Both the position numbers and the translations under genes were made by a program. Positions 17,179 through 26,562 of a stretch of 64,000 nt of DNA are shown here, piece by piece (the first letter of the stretch is position 1; every line of letters starts with the position of its first letter). Under the pieces are notes generated by a model. That model saw only the letters and a program-made list of their open reading frames with translations. It did not search any database and was not told the origin of the DNA. The DNA is from Naasia sp. SYSU D00057 (lineage in GTDB: Bacteria; Actinomycetota; Actinomycetes; Actinomycetales; Microbacteriaceae), in the NCBI RefSeq assembly GCF_017916505.1, contig NZ_JAFMSZ010000002.1, positions 372,001-436,000 on the forward strand, written 5' to 3'.

Positions 17179-17184
17179 AGCCTA
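17179..17184 (-). promoter_or_regulatory. Leaderless -10 box of purN
   Basis: TAGGCT on the minus strand, 6 nt before the purN GTG, overlapping the TAG stop of the upstream DUF6350 gene. Confidence 0.6.
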
Positions 17185-18417
17185 CCGGCGCAGCTCGTGC
17201 TCCAGCGATGTCGCGGGGAGCGGCTCGGTCGAGCGACGGCGGCTCGACAGGAGCCCGAGCGTCACGGCGACGGCGAACTCCAGCGCGGCGACGAGACCGA
17301 CGAGCAGCGGCGACGCCCCGACCTCCGAGAGGCGGCCCGGGCCCGCCGAGCCGGACGCCGCCCAGGTGAGGAGCCCGAGCACGAGACCGCCCGTGGCGCC
17401 CGCGGCGGCGCCGGCGGCGGCGCATTCGACGGGAGAGGCGGGAAGCCCGAGCGCCCGGTCGAGGCGCGGGCGGAGCAGCGCCGCGCAGACGAAGGCGGGC
17501 ACGAGCGGAACGAGCAGGCCGAGGAAGCCCCAGCTGAGGTCGCCCGCCGGCAGCGCGCCGAGGATCGGCAGTCCCGGCACCGGGCCGAGGACGGTGCCGA
17601 GCGGCGACACGGAGGAGCCGGCGCCGATCGCGAAGCCCGGCCCGACGAGCCAGGCGGCCGCCCAGAGCACGAGATTGGGCAGGATAGCGAGCTGACCGAG
17701 GGTCAGGGCGGCCCCGCCGAGGACGTCGCCCTGCAGCGACTCGTACATCGTGACGACCTGGGCGTAGCCGAACGCGAGCAGCACGGCGACGAGCACCGCG
17801 GACGCGGCGAGGAGCGACGCCACGGCGGCGGCGCCGGCGCGGGCGCCCTCCCGCAGCAGGGCGGCGCGGTCGCCGCGGATCCCGGCCCGGGCGAGCAGGC
17901 TGCCCGGCTCGCCCCGGGTGCGGAGCCGCCAGCCGACCGCGAGTCCTGCGACGAACACGGCCGTCGGCAGCAGCACCCCCTGCCAGCGGGAAGGCTGGGC
18001 GGCGGGAGTGCCGGCGGTGAAGACGAGCACGGCGGACAGCAGGGCGAAGACCACGACGGCGACCGTGAGCGCCAGCCGCGGGTGGTCCGTGTGCTGGAGC
18101 CGGCTGCCGGTGCGCGCGGCGAGCAGGGCCGTGGCCAGGGCGAGGCCGAGGGCGCCGATCGTCACCGTGAAGGCGTCCGCCGCGCCGGCGAGGCCGAGGG
18201 CGGACGCGAGCGCTGGGTCGAGCGCGAAGCGCACATCCACTCCGTGCCCGAGCAGCCACGTGTCGGCGGCAGCCCGGTAGAACACGCCCCAGTCGACGCC
18301 GAGCTCGTACTGGAACGCCCACAGCGCGGTGAGCGGGACGAGGAGCGCCCCGAAGCCGATGCCGACGACGAGAAGGGACTCGAGCCCGGCCAGGAGCGCG
18401 GTGAGTGGGCGGTTCAT
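17182..18417 (-). CDS. DUF6350 family integral membrane protein
   Basis: The 411-residue protein is almost entirely hydrophobic with roughly nine to ten membrane segments and short Arg-rich loops ([11 protein letters not shown] near the C-terminus). It matches the actinobacterial DUF6350 family, which is commonly encoded between purNH and sucCD as here. Some members have been annotated as cell-division-associated membrane proteins (PerM-like), but I see no motif that proves that role. The ATG is 9 nt after a TAGGCT box, so the leader is very short. Confidence 0.82.
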   Translation of the reverse strand: MNRPLTALLAGLESLLVVGIGFGALLVPLTALWAFQYELGVDWGVFYRAAADTWLLGHGVDVRFALDPALASALGLAGAADAFTVTIGALGLALATALLAARTGSRLQHTDHPRLALTVAVVVFALLSAVLVFTAGTPAAQPSRWQGVLLPTAVFVAGLAVGWRLRTRGEPGSLLARAGIRGDRAALLREGARAGAAAVASLLAASAVLVAVLLAFGYAQVVTMYESLQGDVLGGAALTLGQLAILPNLVLWAAAWLVGPGFAIGAGSSVSPLGTVLGPVPGLPILGALPAGDLSWGFLGLLVPLVPAFVCAALLRPRLDRALGLPASPVECAAAGAAAGATGGLVLGLLTWAASGSAGPGRLSEVGASPLLVGLVAALEFAVAVTLGLLSSRRRSTEPLPATSLEHELRR

Positions 18418-18467
18418 GCGATCGCGAGCCTAACCGCGCATCCGCGCCCCGGCCGGGTGAAACCCCG

Positions 18468-19355
18468 TCAGACGGACGCGAAGACCTCGCGCATGAGGGC
18501 GGCGGTCTCGCTCGGCGTCTTGCCGACCTTGACCCCCGCGGCCTCGAGGGCCTCCTTCTTCGCCTGCGCGGTGCCCGACGAGCCGGAGACGATGGCGCCG
18601 GCGTGGCCCATCGTCTTGCCCTCGGGGGCGGTGAAGCCCGCCACGTAGGCGACGACCGGCTTGGTCACGTTCGCCTTGATGAAGTCGGCAGCGCGCTCCT
18701 CGGCGTCGCCGCCGATCTCGCCGATCATGACGATCGCCTTCGTCTCCGGGTCCGCCTCGAACGCGGCGAGCGCGTCGATGTGGGTGGTGCCGATGATCGG
18801 GTCGCCGCCGATGCCGACCGCGGTCGAGATGCCGATGTCGCGCAGCTCGAACATCATCTGGTAGGTCAGGGTGCCCGACTTCGACACGAGGCCGATGGGG
18901 CCCGCCTCGGTGATGGTCGCCGGGATGATGCCCGCGTTCGACTTGCCGGGGCTGATGATGCCCGGGCAGTTCGGGCCGATGATGCGCGTCGCGCCGCCCT
19001 TCTGCTTCGCGTAGGCCCAGAACTCCGCGGAGTCCTTCACCGGGATGCCCTCGGTGATGACGACGACGAGGGGGATCTCGGCGTCGATCGCCTCGATCAC
19101 CGCCGACTTCGCGAACGCGGGCGGCACGAACACGACGGACACGTTCGCCCCGGTCCCGTTGATCGCCTCGGTCACGCTGCCGAAGATCGGCAGGGACCGG
19201 CCCTCGATCTCGACCTGCGTGCCGGCCTTGCGCGGGTTCACACCGCCGACGATCTGCGAGCCGGACTGCAGCATCCGGCCGGCGTGCTTGGTGCCCTCCG
19301 AGCCGGTGAGGCCCTGGACGATGATCTTCGAGTTCTCGTCGAGAAGAATCGACAT
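18468..19355 (-). CDS. sucD: Succinyl-CoA synthetase alpha subunit
   Basis: The 295-residue subunit binds CoA and carries the phosphohistidine: [13 protein letters not shown] (CoA site), [11 protein letters not shown] and [18 protein letters not shown] with the active-site His. With SucC it interconverts succinyl-CoA and succinate with substrate-level phosphorylation. It is second in the sucCD operon, 23 nt after sucC, with an AAGGAAC ribosome site. Confidence 0.97.
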   Translation of the reverse strand: MSILLDENSKIIVQGLTGSEGTKHAGRMLQSGSQIVGGVNPRKAGTQVEIEGRSLPIFGSVTEAINGTGANVSVVFVPPAFAKSAVIEAIDAEIPLVVVITEGIPVKDSAEFWAYAKQKGGATRIIGPNCPGIISPGKSNAGIIPATITEAGPIGLVSKSGTLTYQMMFELRDIGISTAVGIGGDPIIGTTHIDALAAFEADPETKAIVMIGEIGGDAEERAADFIKANVTKPVVAYVAGFTAPEGKTMGHAGAIVSGSSGTAQAKKEALEAAGVKVGKTPSETAALMREVFASV

Positions 19356-19378
19356 GTTCCTTGTTCCTTCTGCTCGGC

Positions 19379-20542
19379 TCAGGCGTTCGCCAGCTCGGCG
19401 GCCTTGTCCGCGGCGTCGTCCATGGTGTCGACCACGGTGACGAGCGGGTGGGCGGCGTCGGCGAGGATGCGGCGGCCCTCCTCGACGTTGTTGCCGTCGA
19501 GGCGGACGACGAGGGGCTTCGTGGCCGCGTCGCCGAGCTTGCCGAGCGCGCCGACGATGCCGTTGGCCACCGCGTCGCACGCGGTGATGCCGCCGAAGAC
19601 GTTGACGAAGACGCTCTTCACCTGCGGGTCGCCGAGGATGACGTCGAGGCCCGCGGCCATGACCTCCGCGGAGGCGCCGCCGCCGATGTCGAGGAAGTTG
19701 GCGGGCTTCACGCCGCCGTGGCGCTCACCGGCGTAGGAGACGACGTCGAGCGTCGACATGACGAGGCCCGCGCCGTTGCCGATGATGCCGACCTCGCCGT
19801 CGAGCTTCACGTAGTTGAGGTCGCTCTCCTTGGCCTTCGCCTCGAGCGGGTCGACGTCGCCGGCCTCGGCGAGCGCCGCGTGGTTCTCGTGGCGGAACAC
19901 GGCGTTGTCGTCGACGGTGATCTTGCCGTCGAGGGCGATGATCGTGCCCGACTCGGTGAGCACGAGCGGGTTCACCTCGACCAGCGTGGCGTCCTCATCG
20001 CGGTAGACCCACCAGAGGCGCTCGATCACGGGCACGATCCGGTCGAAGAGCTCCTCGGGGAAGCGCGCGGCCCGCGCGATCTCGGTGGCCTTCTCGGTGT
20101 CGATGCCGGCAAGCGGGTCGATCGCGATCCGGGCGAGCGCCTCGGGCTTCTCGACCGCGAGCTGCTCGATGTCCATGCCGCCCTCGACGCTCGAGAGCGA
20201 GAGGTAGGAGCGGTTCGCACGGTCGAGGAGGATCGAGAAGTAGAACTCCTGGGCGATGCGGGCGCCCGCGGCCACCATGACGCGGCGCACGACGTGGCCC
20301 TTGATGTCGAGGCCGAGGATGTCCTCCGCGAGCTCCTCCGCCTCGGCGGGGCTGTGCGCGACCTTGACGCCGCCGGCCTTGCCGCGGCCTCCGGTCTTCA
20401 CCTGCGCCTTGACGACGACGGTGCCGCCGAGCTTCTCGGCCGCGGCGCGGACCTCGGCGGGGGTGTCGGCGACGATGCCGGCGAGTACGGGAACCCCGTA
20501 ACTCTCGAACAGGTCACGGGCCTGGTACTCGTATAGATCCAC
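19379..20542 (-). CDS. sucC: Succinyl-CoA synthetase beta subunit
   Basis: The 387-residue subunit has the ATP-grasp fold: [36 protein letters not shown], then NFLDIGGGA and [13 protein letters not shown] near the C-terminus. The true start is the GTG at 20542 giving the standard VDLYEYQA beginning; the frame stays open upstream, but that part has no similarity. A GGAAG ribosome site precedes it. Confidence 0.97.
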   Translation of the reverse strand: MDLYEYQARDLFESYGVPVLAGIVADTPAEVRAAAEKLGGTVVVKAQVKTGGRGKAGGVKVAHSPAEAEELAEDILGLDIKGHVVRRVMVAAGARIAQEFYFSILLDRANRSYLSLSSVEGGMDIEQLAVEKPEALARIAIDPLAGIDTEKATEIARAARFPEELFDRIVPVIERLWWVYRDEDATLVEVNPLVLTESGTIIALDGKITVDDNAVFRHENHAALAEAGDVDPLEAKAKESDLNYVKLDGEVGIIGNGAGLVMSTLDVVSYAGERHGGVKPANFLDIGGGASAEVMAAGLDVILGDPQVKSVFVNVFGGITACDAVANGIVGALGKLGDAATKPLVVRLDGNNVEEGRRILADAAHPLVTVVDTMDDAADKAAELANA

Positions 20543-20668
20543 GCTTGTCTTCCGGGTCCTTTTGGAGCGGGTCGGACGGCGACGCGCCGCCCGAGTGGGA
20601 CAGGAGAACTCTACCCTCCCGACCCCGCGCCGCTCGCCGCTCCGCGGGTTCGGCGCCGTGGGCGACCG

Positions 20669-20712
20669 CAATTCACCGAAGTAATTGCCTTATCACAGCA
20701 ATATTGAATTGC
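20669..20712. promoter_or_regulatory. AT-rich inverted repeats upstream of lsr2
   Basis: CAATT-N9-AATTG (20669-20687) and GCAAT-N5-ATTGC (20698-20712) form a patch far more AT-rich than the surrounding DNA, upstream of lsr2 and of divergent sucC. Lsr2 binds AT-rich DNA, so autoregulation is plausible but inferred. A possible -10 TACACT is at 20745-20750. Confidence 0.45.
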
Positions 20713-20813
20713 CGTTCGACTCGCGCTTCTGCGCCGTTTATCCCTACACTAATCGGCGCGGAGATCTCCGCCGATTCATGGCCTTGTCGCCCCTCACGAT
20801 TGAGAAGATTCCC

Positions 20814-21161
20814 GTGGCACAGAAAGTCATTGTTGAGACCGTCGACGATCTCGACGGCACCGTCATCACGGATGGTTCCGGTGGAACCGTCGCATTCTCC
20901 TATCAGGGGAAGTCCTACGAGATCGACCTTTCCTCCGAGAACCGCGACCGGCTCGCCGCGGCCCTCGACCCCTTCATCTCGAAGGCCCGCCCCACCGGCC
21001 AGTCGCGCCGCGGCGCCGCTCCTTCGCAGTCCTCCCGCAGCGGGGGCGGCGGAAACCGCCTCCAGGAGATCCGCGAGTGGGCCCGCACGAACGGCTACAC
21101 CGTGTCGGACCGCGGCCGGATCTCGAAGGAGATCCAGGACGCGTTCGAGCAGGCTCGCTGA
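20814..21161 (+). CDS. lsr2: Lsr2-family nucleoid-associated xenogeneic silencer
   Basis: The 115-residue protein has the N-terminal dimerisation domain (AQKVIVETVDDLDGT, then beta strands to about 60), a Ser/Gly/Arg-rich linker and the C-terminal DNA-binding helices with the minor-groove RGR motif (SDRGRISKEIQDAF). Lsr2 bridges AT-rich DNA and silences foreign genes. The GTG at 20814 gives the family-standard start and has a GAGAAG site; longer in-frame starts upstream add unrelated residues. The upstream region is unusually AT-rich. Confidence 0.93.
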   Translation: MAQKVIVETVDDLDGTVITDGSGGTVAFSYQGKSYEIDLSSENRDRLAAALDPFISKARPTGQSRRGAAPSQSSRSGGGGNRLQEIREWARTNGYTVSDRGRISKEIQDAFEQAR

Positions 21162-21181
21162 GCCTCGGCTCCTCTGAGCGG

Positions 21182-21202
21182 CCCCGGTCCTCGCGGCCGG
21201 GG
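21182..21202 (+). terminator. Hairpin after lsr2
   Basis: CCCCGG and CCGGGG form a 6-bp stem about 20 nt after the lsr2 stop. A second C/G-rich stem follows to about 21240, towards the convergent phosphatase gene. The stems are short and lack a T-run. Confidence 0.45.
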
Positions 21203-21243
21203 TCCGCTCGACCCCGCCTCGACCCCTCGGGGGCCGGGGCTTC

Positions 21244-21798
21244 TCAGCGCAGACGCCGAAGCGCCGGCGCGATCGTCGCGACGGCCTGACCGATCAGATC
21301 GCCGGCAGCCGCGTAGACAGCGAGCGGCCGTCGGTACGGGTCCGGCACGTCGTCGGCATCCGCGGGCGCCGGAGGCGCGTACCCCCGCCGAGCCGCGACC
21401 TGCGCCACCAGCTGCCGCCCGTCCGCGACCTCGGGCAGCGGCGCCAGCTCGAGCAGCCGCGCGAACTGCCGCAGCGTGAACGTGTAGGCGGACGCCCGCG
21501 GGAACAGCTCGACCGCCCGGGCGCGGTGCTCCCGCGACGCGGTGAGCACCAGACCGGCCCCCGCGACGAGGTCGCGGGTGAGGCGCCGCGACGTGCGGCC
21601 GTCCGGCTCGCCGCCGAGCGAGACCGCCGTCGAGAGCGCCTCGTCGGTCATCGGCACGCCGGGGTTCGCCAGCGTGCCCGCACTCGAGAACTCGACGGCG
21701 TTCCCCGTCACCCCCGCGCGAAGCACGAGCTCGGCCATCCTCGACCGGCAGATGTTGCCGGTGCACACGAGGAGCACCGGGAACGGCGCCGCGGTCAC
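21244..21798 (-). CDS. Low-molecular-weight protein-tyrosine phosphatase
   Basis: The protein has the LMW-PTP P-loop VCTGNICRS (CX5R) close to its N-terminus and a C-terminal DDVPDPYRRP segment with the general-acid Asp. It dephosphorylates phosphotyrosine or related substrates in the cytoplasm. The GTG at 21798 puts the P-loop at residues 10-18 as usual (184 residues); the open frame extends further upstream without similarity. That GTG overlaps the stop of a 19-codon ORF (GTGA), which has a strong ribosome site, so translation appears coupled to it. Confidence 0.88.
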   Translation of the reverse strand: MTAAPFPVLLVCTGNICRSRMAELVLRAGVTGNAVEFSSAGTLANPGVPMTDEALSTAVSLGGEPDGRTSRRLTRDLVAGAGLVLTASREHRARAVELFPRASAYTFTLRQFARLLELAPLPEVADGRQLVAQVAARRGYAPPAPADADDVPDPYRRPLAVYAAAGDLIGQAVATIAPALRRLR

Positions 21799-21854
21799 CG
21801 CCGCCGGCCCCTCCGCTGCTGGATGCGACCGGGGATGCGGCGCGGCGTACTCAT
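21795..21854 (-). CDS. 19-residue arginine-rich leader ORF coupled to the phosphatase gene
   Basis: An ATG with an AAGGAGGA ribosome site 6 nt upstream opens the frame MSTPRRIPGRIQQRRGRRR, ending at a TGA that overlaps the phosphatase GTG. The phosphatase itself has no other visible ribosome site. The simplest reading is translational coupling through a short basic leader peptide. Nine of 19 residues are Arg. No family recognised. Confidence 0.5.
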   Translation of the reverse strand: MSTPRRIPGRIQQRRGRRR

Positions 21855-21937
21855 GTCTCGTTCCTCCTTGCGGCGGTCCCGCGTGTCCAGGTTCAGAGCG
21901 TAAAGCGGCACGAGCGGAATGAGGAAACCGGGAACTC

Positions 21938-22357
21938 TCAGGCGTCCGCAATCAGTCTCTTCCCCATGCCGGAAGCGGAATCATCCGCATAGCCGAGAGC
22001 GGACCAGAATCCGGCCGCCTTCCCGTTCCCGGAGCGGATCTGGATGTTGACCTTCGGGCAGCCGAGTGCGGTCAGCCGGGCCTCGACCTCGGCGAGCAGC
22101 AGCCGTCCGAGGCCGCTCCCCTGCCGGTCGGGCGCGACGGCGACGTAGTAGACCCAGCCGCGATGTCCGTCATAGCCGGCCATCGCGGAGGCGATGAGCT
22201 CGCCCTCGTCCTCGCCGACGAGGAACAGCTCCGGCTGCACCGCGAGCTTCCGCTCGATGTCCCGTCGGGGATCGTTCCAGGGCCGGGTCAGCCCGCACTC
22301 CTCCCACAGGGCGACGACCGCGTCGGTGTCCGACCGGTCGAAGGCGCGGAGCCGCAC
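21938..22357 (-). CDS. ypeA: GNAT acetyltransferase of the YpeA type
   Basis: The 139-residue protein closely follows E. coli YpeA from memory: ALWEECGLTRPWNDPRRDIERKL, FLVGEDEGELIASAMAGYDGHRGWVYY, the acetyl-CoA loop RQGSGLGRLLL and ALGCPKVNIQIR, ending GMGKRLI. Its substrate is not established. The GTG start lies two bases after the pcrA stop, so the two genes form an operon. An upstream in-frame extension is not supported. Confidence 0.9.
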   Translation of the reverse strand: MRLRAFDRSDTDAVVALWEECGLTRPWNDPRRDIERKLAVQPELFLVGEDEGELIASAMAGYDGHRGWVYYVAVAPDRQGSGLGRLLLAEVEARLTALGCPKVNIQIRSGNGKAAGFWSALGYADDSASGMGKRLIADA

Positions 22358-22359
22358 GC

Positions 22360-24690
22360 TCAGATCTTCTCGATCGGCGCGACCTTGATCAGCAGGCGCT
22401 TGCGCCCGGCGGTGTCGAACTGCACCTCGGCGATGCGCTTGGCGCCCTCGCCCGTCACGGCGCTCACTCTGCCCTCGCCGAAGTCCGTGTGCTTGATGCG
22501 GTCGCCGGCGGCGAGCACCAGGTCGCCGTTGTCGCGCACCTGGCCGGTCACCTTGTTGGCCCACTCGGTCTTCGGCTTGAGTGCCGGACGCTCGGCGGGC
22601 ACGCTGTACGCGCCGCCGTAGCCGTCCCGCCGGGCGTTGAGGGCGCGAGGCTGGGTGCCGCCGCGGCTGGTGGCCATGCCGGGCGACTGGCGCCAGTCGA
22701 TGAGCTCGGCGGGGATCTCCTGCAGGTAGCGGCTCGGCATCGCCACCGCGACGTCGCCGTACTGGGCGCGAGTCATCGCGAGCGACAGGAAGAGCCGCTT
22801 CCGGGCGCGCGTGATGCCGACGTAGAACAGGCGCCGCTCCTCGGCCGGTCCGCCGGGCTCGCCCGCCGACATCCGATGCGGCAGCAGGTCCTCCTCGACG
22901 CCGGTGAGGAACACCGCCTCGAACTCGAGGCCCTTCGCGGTGTGCAGCGTCATCAGCGACACGGTGCCGCTGCGGTCGTCGAGGTCGTCCGCGGCGGCGA
23001 CCAGCGAGACCTCGGTGAGGAAGTCGAGCAGGGTGCCCTCGGGGTTGTTGCGCTGGAACTCCTTCGTCACCGCGACGAGCTCCTCGACGTTCTCGGCGCG
23101 CGCCTCGTCCTGAGCATCACGGGACGAACGGAGGGCGTCGAGGTAGCCGCTCTTGCTGATCAGCAGGCTGAGCACCTCGGGCACGCCGTCGCCGGGCGCC
23201 GTGACGGGCCGCGTCGAGAGCGCCCAGGCCTCGTCGAGCAGGTCGGAGAGCGCGGTGATCGCCGCCGTGACCTTCGGTCCGAGCCCCAGCTCCGGCGCGT
23301 GGCGCAGGGCCTCGCGGAAGGTGAGCTCGTTCTTCTCGGCATAGGTGGCCAGCTGGGTCTCGGTGGCCGGTCCGATGCCGCGCTTCGGCGTGTTGAGGAT
23401 GCGGCGGACGGCCAGCGTGTCCGCCGGGTTCGCGACCGCGATCAGGTACGCCATCGCGTCCTTGATCTCGGCCCGCTCGTAGAACTTGGTGCCGCCGACG
23501 ATCCGGTACGGGATCGCGGACCGGATGAAGATCTCCTCCAGTGCGCGGGTCTGCGAGTTCGTCCGGTAGAAGACGGCCATGTCGTGATAGGCCATGCCCC
23601 GGTCGCGCAGCGCCTGGATCTCGTCGGCGACGAACTGCGCCTCGTCGTGGCCCGAATAGCCGGTGTAGCCGACGATCTTCTCGCCGTCGCCGTCGGCGGT
23701 CCACAGCTTCTTGTCGACGCGGTCGAAGTTGTTCGCGATCACCGAGTTCGCGGCGCTCAGGATGTTCTGCGTCGACCGGTAGTTCTGCTCGAGCAGGATC
23801 ACCTTCGCGTTCGAGAAGTCGCGCTCGAACTCGACGATGTTGCGGATGTCCGCCCCGCGGAACGCGTAGATCGACTGGTCCGAGTCGCCGACCACGGTGA
23901 GCGACGCCGGCTCGACCGCGGCGATCAGCCCGGGCTCGAGCTCGGCCGGCTCGCGGGTGAGCTCACGGATGAGCGCGTACTGGGCGTGGTTCGTGTCCTG
24001 GTACTCGTCGACCAGGATGTGCCGGAAGCGCTTCTGGTACATCGCCGCGACGTGCGGGAAGGCCCGGAACAGGTACACGGTCTGGCTGATGAGGTCGTCG
24101 AAGTCGAACGCGTTCGCCGCGGACAGCGCGCGGCTGTACTGGCGGAAGATCTCGACGAACATGACCTCGTTGGGGTCGTTGAAGTTCGCCTGCCGGGCGT
24201 AGGTCTCGACGTCCGAGAGCTCATTCTTGAGCTTCGAGATCTTGGCGGCCGCGACCGGCACGGTGAAGCCGAGGACGTCGGCCTCGAGCTCCTTGATGAT
24301 CCGCTTGAGCAGGGCGCGGGTGTCGCCGGAGTCGTAGATGGTGAAGTTGCGGCTGTAGCCGAACTGCTCGGCCTCGCGGCGGAGGATGCGCACGCAGGCG
24401 GAGTGGAAGGTGGAGATCCACATGCCCTCGGCGGCGCCGCCGACGAGCGCCTTCACGCGCTCCCGCATCTCGCTCGCGGCCTTGTTCGTGAAGGTGATGG
24501 CGAGGATCTGGCTCGGCCATGCCTCCCGCGACTCGAGCAGGCTGGCGATGCGGTGGGTGAGCACGCGGGTCTTGCCCGATCCCGCGCCGGCGACGATCAG
24601 CAGCGCCGGTCCGCGGTAGAGGACGGCTTCGCGCTGCTGTGGGTTGAGCCCCTCGAGCAGCGGCGAGGAGGCGAGGGCAGGGGTGCTCAT
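22360..24690 (-). CDS. pcrA: ATP-dependent DNA helicase PcrA/UvrD
   Basis: The 776-residue superfamily 1A helicase unwinds DNA 3' to 5' in nucleotide excision repair and replication restart. Visible motifs: Q-motif LNPQQREAV, Walker A AGAGSGKT, ITFTNKAASEMRER, DEYQDTN, QSIYAFRGADI, QNYRST, VSLMTLHTAKGLEFEAVFL and YVGITRARKRL. The C-terminal region (about 650-776) is the family's Tudor-like RNA polymerase-interaction tail. The ATG follows a TAGACT box by 10 nt, so the leader is a few bases at most. Confidence 0.96.
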   Translation of the reverse strand: MSTPALASSPLLEGLNPQQREAVLYRGPALLIVAGAGSGKTRVLTHRIASLLESREAWPSQILAITFTNKAASEMRERVKALVGGAAEGMWISTFHSACVRILRREAEQFGYSRNFTIYDSGDTRALLKRIIKELEADVLGFTVPVAAAKISKLKNELSDVETYARQANFNDPNEVMFVEIFRQYSRALSAANAFDFDDLISQTVYLFRAFPHVAAMYQKRFRHILVDEYQDTNHAQYALIRELTREPAELEPGLIAAVEPASLTVVGDSDQSIYAFRGADIRNIVEFERDFSNAKVILLEQNYRSTQNILSAANSVIANNFDRVDKKLWTADGDGEKIVGYTGYSGHDEAQFVADEIQALRDRGMAYHDMAVFYRTNSQTRALEEIFIRSAIPYRIVGGTKFYERAEIKDAMAYLIAVANPADTLAVRRILNTPKRGIGPATETQLATYAEKNELTFREALRHAPELGLGPKVTAAITALSDLLDEAWALSTRPVTAPGDGVPEVLSLLISKSGYLDALRSSRDAQDEARAENVEELVAVTKEFQRNNPEGTLLDFLTEVSLVAAADDLDDRSGTVSLMTLHTAKGLEFEAVFLTGVEEDLLPHRMSAGEPGGPAEERRLFYVGITRARKRLFLSLAMTRAQYGDVAVAMPSRYLQEIPAELIDWRQSPGMATSRGGTQPRALNARRDGYGGAYSVPAERPALKPKTEWANKVTGQVRDNGDLVLAAGDRIKHTDFGEGRVSAVTGEGAKRIAEVQFDTAGRKRLLIKVAPIEKI

Positions 24691-24751
24691 GAGGCCATCG
24701 AGTCTAAGCGAGGGGTCCGACAGCGGGGCCGGGACGCGACGGTCCGCGCGA

Positions 24752-24757
24752 TACGGT
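24752..24757 (+). promoter_or_regulatory. Leaderless -10 box of the 24764 membrane gene
   Basis: TACGGT, 6 nt before GTG 24764; no ribosome site visible. Confidence 0.5.
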
Positions 24758-24763
24758 GACCGG

Positions 24764-25285
24764 GTGAGCGAGCGTCCCGCCTCCGCCGAGCCGAACGCGC
24801 TGCTGCCCCTCCGCTGGTCCGGCTACCGCACCCGGCAGGTGCTCGGGCTCGCCCTGATCTTCGCGGGCGCCGCCCTCCTGCTGCCGACCACCGCGTACAC
24901 GATGCCGGTCGGCCTCGCCGGCGCGGCCGGGCACGTCACCGGATGGCTCATCCTCCCCGCCCCGGGCGGGCGGCGGCTGCTCGCCGCCGTCGCGAGCGTC
25001 TCGGCGCTGCTGCTGATGACGCTCCTGCCGCAGCTCGCCGCTCTCATGGCGGTGCCGCTCGCGCTGTGGCTGCTCGTGCGCCGCCGACCCGGCCGGGTGT
25101 ATCCGCTCGCCCTGGCGCCCGCCCTCGCGGGCGTCCTCGTCACCCAGGTGGCGGGCCCCTACGCGGCCCGGCTGCCGGTGCTCGCGGGCACCGCGGCGGT
25201 CGCCGTCGCCGCGGCGTGGGCGGCGTCCGCTCTGAGCGTGAGATCTGCCCGTCCTATCAGCGCAAATTCACTCGCGGATCGCTAA
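24764..25285 (+). CDS. Small integral membrane protein, unknown function
   Basis: The 173-residue protein has four to five hydrophobic segments separated by short Arg-rich turns (LLVRRRPGRVYPL). The first starts after about 30 residues. No conserved motif is recognised. The GTG is 6 nt after a TACGGT -10 box, consistent with leaderless expression. It lies divergently from pcrA and 62 nt before the Bax-inhibitor-like gene, which has its own promoter-like TAAAAT at 25283-25288 overlapping this gene's end. Confidence 0.65.
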   Translation: MSERPASAEPNALLPLRWSGYRTRQVLGLALIFAGAALLLPTTAYTMPVGLAGAAGHVTGWLILPAPGGRRLLAAVASVSALLLMTLLPQLAALMAVPLALWLLVRRRPGRVYPLALAPALAGVLVTQVAGPYAARLPVLAGTAAVAVAAAWAASALSVRSARPISANSLADR

Positions 25286-25347
25286 AATCAGAGCAGTAAT
25301 CACCTTCCCTGTTCGGGACCGTCCCGATCAGAGGGATCTGAGGAGCC

Positions 25348-26157
25348 ATGGCATCGTCCAGCAATCCCGCATTCGCCAACAGCCCCGCCTTCAACGGGCG
25401 TGGTGATGTCGCCGCTCGCGTGAACACGCCGAGCGCCGACGAGCTCGACGCGCTCTACTCGCGTCCGTCCGCCAGCCCCACCGACACCGGCCGGATGACG
25501 TACGAGGACACCATCGTCAAGACGGTGAGCCTCTTCGCGGTCCTGCTCGTGGGTGCGGCCGTGGGCTGGTTCTTCCCGCCCCTGTTCATCCTCGGTGCGA
25601 TCGTCGGCTTCGTCCTCGCGCTGGTGAACACGTTCAAGCGCCAGCCGTCGGCCGGCCTGATCATCGCCTACGCCGCGTTCGAGGGCCTCTTCGTCGGCGG
25701 CATCTCGGCGTTCTTCGAGATGGCGTGGCCGGGCGTCGTCGTCCAGGCCGTGCTCGCCACCCTCGTCACCGTCGGCGTGGTGCTCGCCCTGTTCGCGAGC
25801 GGCAAGGTCCGCGCGTCCGCCCGTGCGACGAAGATCTTCCTCGTCGCGATGATCGGCTACGCGGCGTTCTCGCTCGTGAACGTGCTGCTGATGGTCTTCA
25901 ACGCCCCGGTCGCGGGCGGCGCCTTCGGCCTGAACTCGTCGATCGAGATCATGGGCATCCCGCTCGGCGTGATCATCGGCATCTTCGCGGTGCTGCTCGC
26001 CTCCTACTCCCTCGTGCTCGACTTCGACTTCATCAAGCGCGGCGTGGAGACGGGCCTCCCCCAGAAGTTCGGCTGGCAGGCGGGCTTCGGCATCATGGTC
26101 ACCGTCGTGTGGCTGTACGTCGAGTTCCTCCGCATCTTCGCCCTCACCCGCGAGTAA
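25348..26157 (+). CDS. Bax inhibitor-1/YccA family membrane protein
   Basis: The 269-residue protein has a soluble N-terminus of about 50 residues (ASSSNPAFANSPAF...) and seven hydrophobic segments from MTYEDTIVKTVSLFAVLL to LYVEFLRIFALTRE. The YSLVLDFDFIKRGVETGLP segment near the C-terminus, with acidic residues between the last helices, is typical of the actinobacterial Bax1-I group. The function is unproven; eukaryotic relatives are calcium-leak channels. The ATG has a TGAGGAG ribosome site. A terminator follows. Confidence 0.9.
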   Translation: MASSSNPAFANSPAFNGRGDVAARVNTPSADELDALYSRPSASPTDTGRMTYEDTIVKTVSLFAVLLVGAAVGWFFPPLFILGAIVGFVLALVNTFKRQPSAGLIIAYAAFEGLFVGGISAFFEMAWPGVVVQAVLATLVTVGVVLALFASGKVRASARATKIFLVAMIGYAAFSLVNVLLMVFNAPVAGGAFGLNSSIEIMGIPLGVIIGIFAVLLASYSLVLDFDFIKRGVETGLPQKFGWQAGFGIMVTVVWLYVEFLRIFALTRE

Positions 26158-26179
26158 GCGGCCGGATCCACACCACCGG

Positions 26180-26207
26180 AAGGCGGTCCCCTGCGGGGGG
26201 CCGCCTT
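26180..26207 (+). terminator. Terminator of the Bax-inhibitor-like gene
   Basis: AAGGCGG pairs with CCGCCTT and inner C/G bases pair too, followed by TTCCTCGTT; 22 nt after the stop codon. Confidence 0.8.
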
Positions 26208-26487
26208 TCCTCGTTCGTGGGGTTCTTCGGGTTTGCTGCGGGGCTAAGTCCGAGGTAACGGCGGTTCCAGCGGGTGCGGGTTTCTTCGGCTTAATACGCG
26301 CAGCAGGTGCGGCTCGCGTTGCCGGAGCGGGTTCCGTCGGATGCAGGGTCGCATTGCGTCCGTCGCGCTGCGTCTAGCTTCCGGGGCGCTCCTACTCACC
26401 GAGTGCGCCCTGAAGCACCGAATGCACCCTGGGCAACGGGGGCTTTCGGTGTTTCGGGTAGCAATCGGCGCATAAGGGCCCGGAGGC

Positions 26488-26528
26488 GGCGATTCCGGAG
26501 GGCTCCGCAGGAGTCCGACGGAATCGCC
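26488..26528. repeat. Imperfect hairpin with perfect 10-bp arms
   Basis: GGCGATTCCG (26488-26497) and its complement CGGAATCGCC (26519-26528) enclose a shorter GC-rich stem. It lies inside the gene-free stretch 26208-26562, where I see no coding signal. Function unknown. Confidence 0.55.
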
Positions 26529-26562
26529 CAGCTACCGGCCTGCACCGCTGCGGACAGACAGA

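Noticed and set aside
14981-18322. A continuous minus-strand reading frame of over 1,100 codons
   Set aside because: Only the purH part is coding in this frame; the rest is a GC-rich shadow of the DUF6350 and purN genes, with Arg/Pro/Gly-biased translation and no family similarity.
20685-20813. An N-terminal extension of Lsr2 from an upstream in-frame ATG
   Set aside because: The added residues have no Lsr2 similarity and cover the AT-rich promoter region; the GTG at 20814 gives the family-standard start.
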